A DNA stretch of 5,736 nucleotides, from assembly GCA_030668165.1 (NCBI GenBank), contig DAOUUM010000212.1, positions 1 through 5,736 on the forward strand, in the 5' to 3' direction. The notes beneath the pieces are model-generated. The model ran no database searches and was not told where the DNA came from. It worked only from the letters and a program-made list of their open reading frames with translations. Shown in pieces: positions 1 to 5,736 of the stretch. The DNA comes from Candidatus Heimdallarchaeota archaeon (GTDB lineage: Archaea > Asgardarchaeota > Heimdallarchaeia > Heimdallarchaeales > Kariarchaeaceae). The first letter of the stretch is position 1; every line of letters begins with the position of its first letter. The translations under genes were made by a program, and so were the position numbers.

Positions 1-2188
1 CAAGAGCAGGAATTCCATCAGTCACTAGATTGATCCACAGAATCTGTGTTGCAACCAATGCAGAAGTTTTGGTGATGACAATAGACAAAAATATTACTAA
101 TATCTCAGCTAGGTTACTAGAGAGCATATATTTTACAAATTTTGTCATATTCTCGAATATTGTTCTCCCCTCCTCGATAGCTGATATTATTGTAGTAAAA
201 TTATCATCTTGCAAGATTATTTCTGCCGTCTCTTTGGTGACATCGGTTCCACTGCCCATCGCAATTCCAACATCTGCTCCCTTCAATGCTGGTGCATCAT
301 TAACACCATCACCAGTCATGGAGACAATTTCACCTTTAGACTTCAAAGCCTTAACAATTCTAAGTTTATGCTGGGGACTTATCCTGGCAAATATGCTTAC
401 ATCTTGAATGATATTTTTTAACTCATAATCTGATAGTTTATCTAGTTCCACGCCTTGTAGTACCAAGTCATCATCATCATGAATTCCAATGTCTTTGGCA
501 ATGGCAATTGCTGTCTTCAAATGATCTCCTGTCACCATTTTCACATTTATGCCAGCCGTATGACAGGCAGTAACTGCTTCTACTACCCCTGGTTTTGCAG
601 GATCTATCAATCCCACCAAACCGTTTATGACAAATTTCGTATCAAAATCATAAATGTTGTAAATATTTGATTTTAATTCATAATATCCAAAACCGAGCAC
701 TCTTAAGGCCTGATCAGCCAGTATATCAATATTCTCATTAATATTTGCTCTGATTTCTTCAGTTAAAGGTATTGGACCACTCCCTAGATCAACAGATTGA
801 GACATTTCAAGGAGAATATCTGGTGCACCCTTAATATAAGCAATTTTATTATTTGTACCTATTTCTTCAACGACTACACTCATTCTCTTCTTTTCGCTGT
901 CAAATGGGATCTCATCTAATCGTCGATATATTTTTGATCGTTCTTCTCGATTTATTCCTAGTTCATCTGCTAATCTCAGTAGGGCGATCTCAGTTGGATT
1001 TCCACGATCTACATCCTCATCATGTGCAGAATTATTACAAAGGAAAAGTGCATTGGTAAAATGTGAATTTCCTTCATCTACATTCTTTATTCTCATTTCT
1101 TGGGGCGATAGATTTGTTATCTCTCCCTCTTTAAAACTTATAATTTTTTGCACAGACATCTTATTCAATGTCAAGGTACCTGTTTTGTCCGTACAAATGG
1201 TTGTTACAGACCCCAAACTTTCAACAGCTGGTAGTTTCTTAACAATGGCATTCTTTCTAGCCATTTTAATAACCCCAAGTGATAGTGCCAGAGTTATTAC
1301 TATAACCAAGCCTTCTGGGACTGCAGCCACAGCAAGACTAACTGCTGTTTCAAACATTAAAAATGGTTCTAATTCAGCTACCGTTATTCCATAGATGAAT
1401 ATAACCACCATAATTCCAATTATAATTACCCCAAGTTGTTTTCCAAATTTTTCCAATTTTATTTGAGTTGGAGTCGGTTCATTCACTATGGATTGAACAT
1501 CTGCAGCAATCTTTCCAATTTCAGTGGTCATACCAGTATTGGTTACCACTGCAATTCCCTTTCCAAAGGTAACATGTGTACCCATATACACGCAATTTAT
1601 CCTATCTCCCAATGGAGATGCTTTTGGAACAATAGAAAGACTCAGCTTGCTGATTTCTTCACTTTCACCAGTTAATTGAGCCTCTTCTACCCTAAGACTA
1701 GTTACTTGAAGTAACCTACTATCAGCTGGAATTCTATTACCCTGTTCTATGAGAATAATATCACCAGGAACTAATTCTACGGAGGGAACTACTACTTCAT
1801 GATTATCCCTCAAAACGGTACAATTATGGGTGACCATTTTTTTAAGAGCTTCTATTGCCTTATCGGCCTTCCATTCTTGATAGAGGCCAAAAAATGCATT
1901 AAGGATTAGAATAATTACGATTAATACGGCATCAATTGTTTCTTTTAACACCAATCCTGAAACCAGAGCTGAGATCATCAGAATAATTATTAATACATCT
2001 TTAAATTGGTTGAGAAAAATTGCTAAAAGAGATTCTTTTTCCCCTTCTTCAAGTAGATTCTTACCATAATAATTTTGTCTTTTTACTACTTCAGCCTCTG
2101 TTAGGCCGTCAATTGTAGAAGCAAAGTAATCCAAAACTTCCTCTTTTGAACTATTATGGGGGGAGCAATCAGATAGAACATTATTCAT
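1..2188 (-). CDS. P-type Ca2+-transporting ATPase (SERCA/PMCA-like, P2 type), C-terminus cut by window edge
   Basis: I translated this by hand from ATG at 2188-2186; it stays open for 729 codons to the window edge. It is an integral membrane pump that uses ATP to move cations, most likely Ca2+, out of the cytoplasm. An N-terminal cation-ATPase domain (about 15-75) is followed by M1-M2 (about 62-102). The actuator domain has TGES at 173-176. M3-M4 (about 251-300) include PEGL at 291-294. The phosphorylation motif DKTGT is at 334-338, with D334 the phospho-acceptor. The nucleotide domain has KGAP at 453-456, and the P-domain has TGD at 553-555 and GDGVNDAP at 626-633. Residues matching SERCA calcium ligands are present: E292 (E309), N692 and E695 (N768, E771), N720, T723 and D724 (N796, T799, D800). 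This favours Ca2+ over Na+/K+ or H+, though Mn2+ cannot be excluded. The family is usually about 850-900 residues, so M7-M10 should lie beyond the left edge. No frameshift or internal stop was seen. A TTG two codons upstream is a less likely start. Confidence 0.95.
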   Translation of the reverse strand, partial: MNNVLSDCSPHNSSKEEVLDYFASTIDGLTEAEVVKRQNYYGKNLLEEGEKESLLAIFLNQFKDVLIIILMISALVSGLVLKETIDAVLIVIILILNAFFGLYQEWKADKAIEALKKMVTHNCTVLRDNHEVVVPSVELVPGDIILIEQGNRIPADSRLLQVTSLRVEEAQLTGESEEISKLSLSIVPKASPLGDRINCVYMGTHVTFGKGIAVVTNTGMTTEIGKIAADVQSIVNEPTPTQIKLEKFGKQLGVIIIGIMVVIFIYGITVAELEPFLMFETAVSLAVAAVPEGLVIVITLALSLGVIKMARKNAIVKKLPAVESLGSVTTICTDKTGTLTLNKMSVQKIISFKEGEITNLSPQEMRIKNVDEGNSHFTNALFLCNNSAHDEDVDRGNPTEIALLRLADELGINREERSKIYRRLDEIPFDSEKKRMSVVVEEIGTNNKIAYIKGAPDILLEMSQSVDLGSGPIPLTEEIRANINENIDILADQALRVLGFGYYELKSNIYNIYDFDTKFVINGLVGLIDPAKPGVVEAVTACHTAGINVKMVTGDHLKTAIAIAKDIGIHDDDDLVLQGVELDKLSDYELKNIIQDVSIFARISPQHKLRIVKALKSKGEIVSMTGDGVNDAPALKGADVGIAMGSGTDVTKETAEIILQDDNFTTIISAIEEGRTIFENMTKFVKYMLSSNLAEILVIFLSIVITKTSALVATQILWINLVTDGIPAL

Positions 2189-2230
2189 AACCAATTAAAT
2201 CACTAGGCTCCGAACCCATGATCATCTATT

Positions 2231-2246
2231 AACTATTATTATAGGC
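2231..2246 (-). promoter_or_regulatory. Probable TATA-box promoter of the Ca2+ ATPase gene
   Basis: On the minus strand this AT-rich stretch reads CTATAATAAT. Its centre lies about 50 bases before the ATPase ATG. With archaeal spacing of about 26 bases from box to transcription start, the transcript would begin near 2213 with a leader of about 25 bases. No good Shine-Dalgarno sequence sits 5-10 bases before the ATG; the only GGAG is about 20 bases away. An out-of-frame ATG at 2220 opens a 12-codon frame that stops across the true start. The call rests on composition and spacing only. Confidence 0.4.
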
Positions 2247-2273
2247 TAAGAAATAATTACAAAAGATCAACGT

Positions 2274-2310
2274 ATTTCTCAACATTATTTTCGGGTTCTC
2301 GTAGAGAAAT
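2274..2310. repeat. Small inverted repeat upstream of the ATPase promoter
   Basis: ATTTCTC at 2274-2280 is repeated in inverted form as GAGAAAT at 2304-2310. The right arm also belongs to a tight palindrome, TTCTC-GTA-GAGAA, at 2296-2308. So three related half-sites lie within 37 bases, about 30-70 bases upstream of the proposed TATA box. This could be a binding site for a dimeric regulator of the pump gene. The arms are short and the region is AT-rich, so chance is a real alternative. Confidence 0.25.
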
Positions 2311-2377
2311 TACAATGTAAGACTAAATGGAACAAAACACAACAAGTTTCCCATATGATCTAATTTCAGATAATTGG

Positions 2378-2414
2378 AAAAAATTAAATATATCTCAATC
2401 AAGCAATGCAAAAA
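2378..2414 (-). terminator. Possible T-tract terminator after the 199-residue protein gene
   Basis: Read on the minus strand, a run of five T (2414-2410) and then six T (2383-2378) follow the stop codon at 2426-2424 by 10-46 bases. Archaeal RNA polymerase can terminate at such T-tracts without a hairpin, and no stable hairpin is visible here. Runs of this length are not rare in DNA this AT-rich, so the call is tentative. Confidence 0.3.
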
Positions 2415-2423
2415 GGACTTCAA

Positions 2424-3023
2424 TCACAGTTTAAGAATTTTCTTCTTTTCAGCGACATTCATTTCTTCCAATTTTCCATTATTTATGGTTAACATGTGAT
2501 GCAGTTTTGTTAATTTCTCAAAATATGTCAGGTGATACACACCCTGCTCGTAGAAATCCTCGATTACCCTTACGATTTCATCCTCGTCATCAAACTTTAA
2601 TTGTGGTATTTGATCCAAGGGATTTAAATCACCGAATAGATCCACTTTTTCGATACCATCGAGTATGAACTCACCTTCGTTTGATTTATCATTTGAATTG
2701 TTAGCTAAAATATGGCTAATGTTACCAAGAATAGATTTTTTGAGATTTTTATCTTGATTGATTATATCCCTGTATTCTTCAATTTCTCCTGCTAAAAGGG
2801 CACGGAGAATAAGATGAGATAATATCTTGGTCTTATTCACAAGAAAGACCTCTATATTGGGATATTTGAGAAATTTCATCAGTATTTTGATGGAATTTTT
2901 GTATTCCCCTACCACATCATATTCTTTTATTGCCTCAACACCTATATTATAAGCATCTTTAACATCCATATCTTTTATTTTATTCTCAATTGACCTTATG
3001 ACTGAACGAACTTCTTGAGGCAC
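2424..3023 (-). CDS. Uncharacterised 199-residue helical protein
   Basis: I do not recognise this family. The start is GTG (3023-3021); an in-frame stop lies nine codons upstream, and no other in-frame start lies between. The protein has no signal peptide or membrane segment and is probably cytoplasmic. Residues 1-108 look like a bundle of amphipathic helices, for example around 22-35, 40-53, 62-79 and 94-108. That is compatible with a TPR- or HEAT-like repeat fold, but no repeat consensus is clear. A polar, low-hydrophobicity linker (about 109-120) leads to an acidic patch DDEDE at 145-149. A second helical segment (about 147-177) follows, then a lysine-rich tail, KKKILKL. It diverges from a small winged-helix gene 91 bases away, so shared control is possible. 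A scaffold or protein-binding role is only a guess. The intact 600-base frame with ordinary codon use makes it a convincing gene. Confidence 0.8.
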   Translation of the reverse strand: MPQEVRSVIRSIENKIKDMDVKDAYNIGVEAIKEYDVVGEYKNSIKILMKFLKYPNIEVFLVNKTKILSHLILRALLAGEIEEYRDIINQDKNLKKSILGNISHILANNSNDKSNEGEFILDGIEKVDLFGDLNPLDQIPQLKFDDEDEIVRVIEDFYEQGVYHLTYFEKLTKLHHMLTINNGKLEEMNVAEKKKILKL

Positions 3024-3042
3024 AAGATGTAGATGAACATCG

Positions 3043-3055
3043 TTTACTTAAACAC
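3043..3055 (-). promoter_or_regulatory. Probable TATA box for the 199-residue protein gene (leaderless start)
   Basis: The minus strand reads GTGTTTAAGTAAA, preceded by an A-rich run that could serve as a BRE. The box centre is about 25 bases before the GTG start codon. Transcription would therefore start at or next to the GTG, implying a leaderless mRNA. This agrees with the absence of a Shine-Dalgarno sequence. Confidence 0.45.
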
Positions 3056-3074
3056 TTTTTTCCTCTCTTATTGG

Positions 3075-3088
3075 TAAATATAAAAATA
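3075..3088 (+). promoter_or_regulatory. Probable TATA box for the small winged-helix gene
   Basis: The plus strand reads TAAATATAAAAATA. Its centre near 3081 predicts a transcription start near 3107. That is 7-8 bases before the ATG at 3115 but downstream of the in-frame TTG at 3100. The box therefore decides the start codon in favour of ATG 3115. Confidence 0.5.
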
Positions 3089-3114
3089 TGATGAAATAAT
3101 TGATAATATCAGAA

Positions 3115-3417
3115 ATGAAGAAGCAATTCTATTCTACACTTCGTATCAATTTACTAGAGATGTTGAACTATTCTAGAGTAAATAAGATCAAGAAGAGAGT
3201 ATCCATAGCAGATGTATTGAATCAGATCGATATCCTGTACCAATTGGTTGATTATGAACCATCGGTTGATGAGGTGGAGGAGGCTCTTTCATTTCACCTG
3301 AAAAGATCGTATATATCGAAATCAATGATGGGAGATATTGAAGTTTATTCAATTACAGAGAGGGGACGGGATATTTTGAGAAGATTAGATGACGGGGACG
3401 AAACTGTAGTTATTTAA
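3115..3417 (+). CDS. Small probable winged-helix (wHTH) protein, 100 residues
   Basis: The sequence suggests a stand-alone winged-helix DNA-binding domain. A helix at about 5-18 is followed by a second helix at about 30-46. A candidate recognition helix (about 50-64, starting SVDEVEEAL) leads into a short beta-wing at about 67-81. That ends in the pattern YSITERGRDIL (78-88), typical of archaeal wHTH proteins that end with a helix after an 'xLTxxG' turn. No ligand-binding or membrane part is present. The start was set at ATG 3115; the in-frame TTG at 3100 adds five residues but lies upstream of the predicted transcription start. The gene diverges from the 199-residue protein gene and could regulate it or itself. 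Its stop overlaps the end of gpmI by 8 bases. The fold call is moderately sure; the target is unknown. Confidence 0.75.
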   Translation: MKKQFYSTLRINLLEMLNYSRVNKIKKRVSIADVLNQIDILYQLVDYEPSVDEVEEALSFHLKRSYISKSMMGDIEVYSITERGRDILRRLDDGDETVVI

Positions 3418-4918
3418 TCATAGAATGTCCGGTCATCAACTCTGGCTGATCAATTCCAAGTATATCCAAAATAGTTGGGGCTATATCGGCAAGACCTGAA
3501 ATATTGGAATTAAATATAATATCCTTATCTACAATTAAGAATGGCACGGGATTAGTTGTATGAGCAGTATGCGGTTTACCATGATGCAACATCTTCTCAC
3601 AATTACCATGGTCTGATGTTACAATCATAGTATAATTGTATTTTAGACATGCATCATAAATCATTTTCAATGCATTATCTGTGTGAACCAATGCCTCTTT
3701 TGTAGCAGGAATCAATCCAGAATGCCCCACCATATCAGGAGCTGCGATATTTATAATCACTACAGAATGGCGCTCTTTTGAAATTGCATTAACTGTCGCC
3801 TCAGCGATCGCATTGGTTGACATTGAAGGTTCCAGATCATAGGTGGCCACTTTAAGACTAGGAATAAGTTTTCTCTCCTCGTTAGGAAATAGTTCCTCTC
3901 TACCCCCATTGAAGAAATAGGTGACATGGGCATATTTTTCTGTCTCAGCAATATGAATCTGACTCATATTTTCCTTGCTTATAGTTTCTGCCAGGCTCTC
4001 CTCGATTACTTCTGATTGAAATAGGGTGGGAAAATTCCATGATCCCTCGTATTCGGTCATAGTTGCATAGAGAAGATTGTTAATAGGTCGAGTCACAATT
4101 CCACCAATACCGTTTACCAGCATGGTAATTTGACGTGCTCTGTCAGGTCGGAAATTGAAGAAAAGGATGGCATCATTCTCCTTGAAACGACCCCCAGCAT
4201 CACATATTATTGGTTTAAGAAATTCATCGGTTTCTTCATTGTCATAACGCTGCTTCATTGTGGTAAATACATCTGTTACCTCATCACTCTTCTCCATATT
4301 CAGGAACATATCATAAGCGATTTTTGTGCGATCCCACTTTTTATCCCTGTCCATTGCATAGTATCTACCAATTACAGATGATAATTTACAGGAATTGTTT
4401 TCTTTTATCCTCTCATCTAATTGTTTAATATAATCAATTCCACTATCTGGAGGGGTATCTCTCCCATCCATCAATGCATGAATCCAGATATTATTATCTG
4501 ATTTATTTGAGAATATATCTATCATCTTGTAAAGATGCTCTTGGTGAGAATGAACTGCTCCATCAGATAATAATCCCATGAGATGTAAATCACCACCAAA
4601 TTCTGTCAAGTGATCAAGCAGGAGCTCAATTGTTGGATTTTTCCCAATTGATCCATCATCACAAGCACGGTTAATCAGCTCAAGTGATTGGTAGGTTGTA
4701 CGGCCTGTACCAATTGCCAAGTGACCAACTTCAGAGTTCCCCATTATGCCATCAGGCAATCCCACATAATTACCAGATGCATTGATTGGAATCCATGGAT
4801 AATTCTCAGTAAGATAGTCCCAAGTTGGAGTTTTTGCCAAGGTAATTGCATTTCCTTCTGAGGGTTCGGCTAGTCCAAAACCATCAATGATCACCATACA
4901 TACTTTTTTTTCTGACAT
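3410..4918 (-). CDS. gpmI: 2,3-bisphosphoglycerate-independent phosphoglycerate mutase (bacterial-type iPGM)
   Basis: This cytoplasmic enzyme interconverts 3- and 2-phosphoglycerate in glycolysis and gluconeogenesis, using two metal ions (usually Mn2+) and a phosphoserine intermediate. The 502-residue length is close to the roughly 510 usual for the family. It has the alkaline-phosphatase-like domain at both ends with the transferase domain inserted (about 78-300). Residues matching the Geobacillus enzyme's active site are present: D12 in IDGFG, nucleophile S62 in GNSEVGH, H123, R153-D154, R185, R191, R257 and R260 in RPDRAR, K328, D395 and H399 in PDMVGH, D436 and H437 in SDHGN, and H453. 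It should be active. A minor oddity is alanine at 393, where the family usually has asparagine before PDMVGH. The ATG at 4918 precedes a canonical N-terminus. It overlaps the convergent winged-helix gene by 8 bases and diverges from the 107-residue gene. Confidence 0.97.
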   Translation of the reverse strand: MSEKKVCMVIIDGFGLAEPSEGNAITLAKTPTWDYLTENYPWIPINASGNYVGLPDGIMGNSEVGHLAIGTGRTTYQSLELINRACDDGSIGKNPTIELLLDHLTEFGGDLHLMGLLSDGAVHSHQEHLYKMIDIFSNKSDNNIWIHALMDGRDTPPDSGIDYIKQLDERIKENNSCKLSSVIGRYYAMDRDKKWDRTKIAYDMFLNMEKSDEVTDVFTTMKQRYDNEETDEFLKPIICDAGGRFKENDAILFFNFRPDRARQITMLVNGIGGIVTRPINNLLYATMTEYEGSWNFPTLFQSEVIEESLAETISKENMSQIHIAETEKYAHVTYFFNGGREELFPNEERKLIPSLKVATYDLEPSMSTNAIAEATVNAISKERHSVVIINIAAPDMVGHSGLIPATKEALVHTDNALKMIYDACLKYNYTMIVTSDHGNCEKMLHHGKPHTAHTTNPVPFLIVDKDIIFNSNISGLADIAPTILDILGIDQPELMTGHSMIK

Positions 4919-4941
4919 TACTATGCAAATGAATTGATATG

Positions 4942-4974
4942 ATATCTTTTATCTACTTTAGGATATTATAATAA
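4942..4974 (-). promoter_or_regulatory. Candidate TATA region for gpmI
   Basis: Two AT-rich candidates are seen on the minus strand. AGATAAAAGATATC (4955-4942) would put the transcription start almost at the ATG. TTATTATAATATCC (4974-4961) would give a leader of about 20 bases. I cannot choose between them. No Shine-Dalgarno sequence precedes the ATG, which slightly favours the nearer box. Confidence 0.35.
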
Positions 4975-5011
4975 TGATAAATGTCTAATCTTAAATTTCT
5001 TTGTGAATAAG

Positions 5012-5024
5012 ATTTTTATAAAAG
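5012..5024 (+). promoter_or_regulatory. TATA-box promoter of the 107-residue protein gene
   Basis: TTTTTATAAAAG is the clearest archaeal TATA-like element in the window. Its centre near 5018 predicts transcription from about 5044, leaving a leader of about 7 bases before the ATG at 5051. A tiny ATG frame at 5033 lies upstream of that point and stops after three codons, so it would not be transcribed. Confidence 0.55.
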
Positions 5025-5050
5025 GAAACGCGATGGAAATTTAGTAATCC

Positions 5051-5374
5051 ATGTCCGTTCCAAAACCAGTACAAAATTTTGAGGCAATGGCTAAGAAAAG
5101 AGAGCGTGAGGCACGCTTCATATCTGACGCTGCAGTTTACAAAAATGTGGTTTTTAAAATAATAAAACTGGACGTCGATATAGACATGAAAGTGGAGATC
5201 CTAAGCCAATCCATCCCTGATATTGGAATAATTTTTGGCCAATTACGCTATCAATACAATGTTGGAAATATTGAAGCGATAGAATATCGTGACATATTGG
5301 AGAAATTCATTACAAAGATGGAACGTGAGAAGCGTACCATTGATTTTGATCCAACCAAGTATACAGAAGAGTAG
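5051..5374 (+). CDS. Uncharacterised small basic/helical protein, 107 residues
   Basis: I do not recognise this family. The ATG start is supported by the strong TATA box about 33 bases upstream and by an intact frame. The protein has no signal peptide, cysteines or membrane helix and is probably cytoplasmic. A charged N-terminal helix (about 10-24, with KKREREAR at 15-22) is followed by a strand- or helix-like hydrophobic part (31-40), an amphipathic stretch (45-68) and a second charged helix (about 74-95). The tail is acidic. Pairs of charged helices around a hydrophobic core suggest oligomerisation or binding to a larger complex, but no function can be assigned. It lies between gpmI (divergent) and a CorA-like gene (same strand, 107 bases downstream). 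The spacing gives no firm evidence of an operon. Confidence 0.75.
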   Translation: MSVPKPVQNFEAMAKKREREARFISDAAVYKNVVFKIIKLDVDIDMKVEILSQSIPDIGIIFGQLRYQYNVGNIEAIEYRDILEKFITKMEREKRTIDFDPTKYTEE

Positions 5375-5470
5375 TTATTACTTAGCTAGTTATTCCAAGT
5401 TTATTACTGAATTAGTAAATTGTTACACAATATTCTCTTAGGAAATAGAAATTGATTTAGATGGATTATT

Positions 5471-5475
5471 GAGGT
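5471..5475 (+). promoter_or_regulatory. Shine-Dalgarno sequence for the CorA-like gene
   Basis: GAGGT sits six bases before the GTG start at 5482 and matches the anti-Shine-Dalgarno sequence of 16S rRNA. It supports GTG as the start, and an in-frame TGA at 5470-5472 rules out longer versions. It is the only well-placed ribosome binding site seen in the window, so this gene probably has a real leader. No clear TATA box was identified for it in 5375-5470. Confidence 0.55.
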
Positions 5476-5481
5476 TTATTT

Positions 5482-5736
5482 GTGCCTCGCACCTTACTAT
5501 TCGATGAAGGAAATATACCAAGTCAGATCAAGGAGGGCTACATTGATTCGGGTAGTAATTTATCTTGGATTAATCTGAAGGTGGGAGAGGCATACTCCAA
5601 TATCTTGCCCGAAATAATTGATAAGTCTAAATCATTTACTGACGACCTCGTGGAGGAGCAGAGACCTAGAATTGCAAAATATCAGACCCTGGAGGATAAT
5701 GCTGATACTTTCTCGGTTATTGTGTTTTCCCTACCC
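5482..5736 (+). CDS. CorA-like divalent-cation (Mg2+/Co2+) channel, N-terminal 85 residues only
   Basis: The frame is open from GTG 5482 to the window edge, giving 85 residues of a family that is usually about 310-370 long. What is seen fits the cytoplasmic N-terminal alpha/beta domain of CorA. The 'WI-L' strand (29-32) is followed by a helix (about 37-47), and then the pattern EEQRPRIAKY (58-67), which matches the family's 'xRPKxExY' signature. A following strand has FSVIVFSLP (77-85), equivalent to the FLVL strand after it. The C-terminal transmembrane helices and the GMN selectivity motif lie beyond the window, so Mg2+ uptake cannot be told from ZntB-like Zn2+ transport. The family works as a homopentamer in the cytoplasmic membrane. 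Family assignment is fairly sure, substrate less so. Confidence 0.75.
   Translation, partial: MPRTLLFDEGNIPSQIKEGYIDSGSNLSWINLKVGEAYSNILPEIIDKSKSFTDDLVEEQRPRIAKYQTLEDNADTFSVIVFSLP

Noticed and set aside
30..1675. Several plus-strand open frames of 60-125 codons across this stretch
   Set aside because: All lie antisense to the intact P-type ATPase frame, which carries unmistakable motifs. Their translations show no family features.
2188..2220. A 12-codon frame beginning at an ATG at 2220 on the minus strand, possibly a leader peptide
   Set aside because: It starts upstream of the predicted transcription start near 2213, so it would not be in the transcript, and its sequence shows no attenuator-like features.
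3760..3951. A 63-codon minus-strand frame
   Set aside because: It lies inside gpmI in another frame, and gpmI is complete with every expected active-site residue.
4130..4381. An 83-codon plus-strand frame with a hydrophobic stretch
   Set aside because: It is antisense to the insert domain of gpmI, and the hydrophobic stretch is a by-product of that gene's codons.
5404..5418. TTACT-GAATT-AGTAA inverted repeat between the 107-residue gene and the CorA-like gene
   Set aside because: Arms of five bases in very AT-rich DNA are expected by chance, and no T-tract follows to suggest a terminator.
1..5736. Mobile element, CRISPR array, toxin-antitoxin pair, defence island, tRNA or rRNA gene
   Set aside because: No transposase, integrase, direct repeats with spacers, tRNA-like cloverleaf or rRNA sequence was seen. 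The genes look like ordinary chromosomal housekeeping and transport genes plus three unknowns or weakly known small proteins.

Overview
This AT-rich window looks archaeal. Four of the six genes (the 199-, 100- and 107-residue proteins and the ATPase) have a TATA-like element about 25 to 50 bases before a supportable start. None shows a convincing bacterial -35/-10 pair, and two genes appear to start with GTG at or near the predicted transcription start. The exact lineage cannot be read from the sequence. A lineage with a bacterial-type phosphoglycerate mutase and a SERCA-like calcium pump, such as an Asgard or euryarchaeal group, would fit, but that is inference.

Layout. Bases 1-2188 (minus strand) hold most of a P-type Ca2+-transporting ATPase, whose C-terminal membrane helices run off the left edge. 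Bases 2189-2423 are a gene-free gap with the pump's probable promoter, a small inverted repeat, and T-tracts (read on the minus strand) after the next gene. Bases 2424-3023 (minus) encode an unrecognised 199-residue helical protein. It diverges from a 100-residue probable winged-helix protein at 3115-3417 (plus), with two TATA-like boxes in the short space between them. The small gene overlaps by 8 bases, tail to tail, with a complete 502-residue 2,3-bisphosphoglycerate-independent phosphoglycerate mutase (gpmI) at 3410-4918 (minus). Across a 132-base divergent spacer, an unrecognised 107-residue protein (5051-5374, plus) has the clearest TATA box in the window. A CorA-like divalent-cation channel begins at 5482 and runs off the right edge.

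How the genes fit together. Most appear to be single transcription units: strands alternate and each gene has its own upstream space. Two genes handle divalent cations (Ca2+ export and Mg2+/Co2+ uptake) and one is glycolytic. GpmI is a metal enzyme, usually Mn2+-dependent, but that is too weak to infer a shared pathway. No mobile element, CRISPR array, RNA gene or recognisable defence system was seen. The least explained parts are the divergent 199-/100-residue pair and the 107-residue protein.
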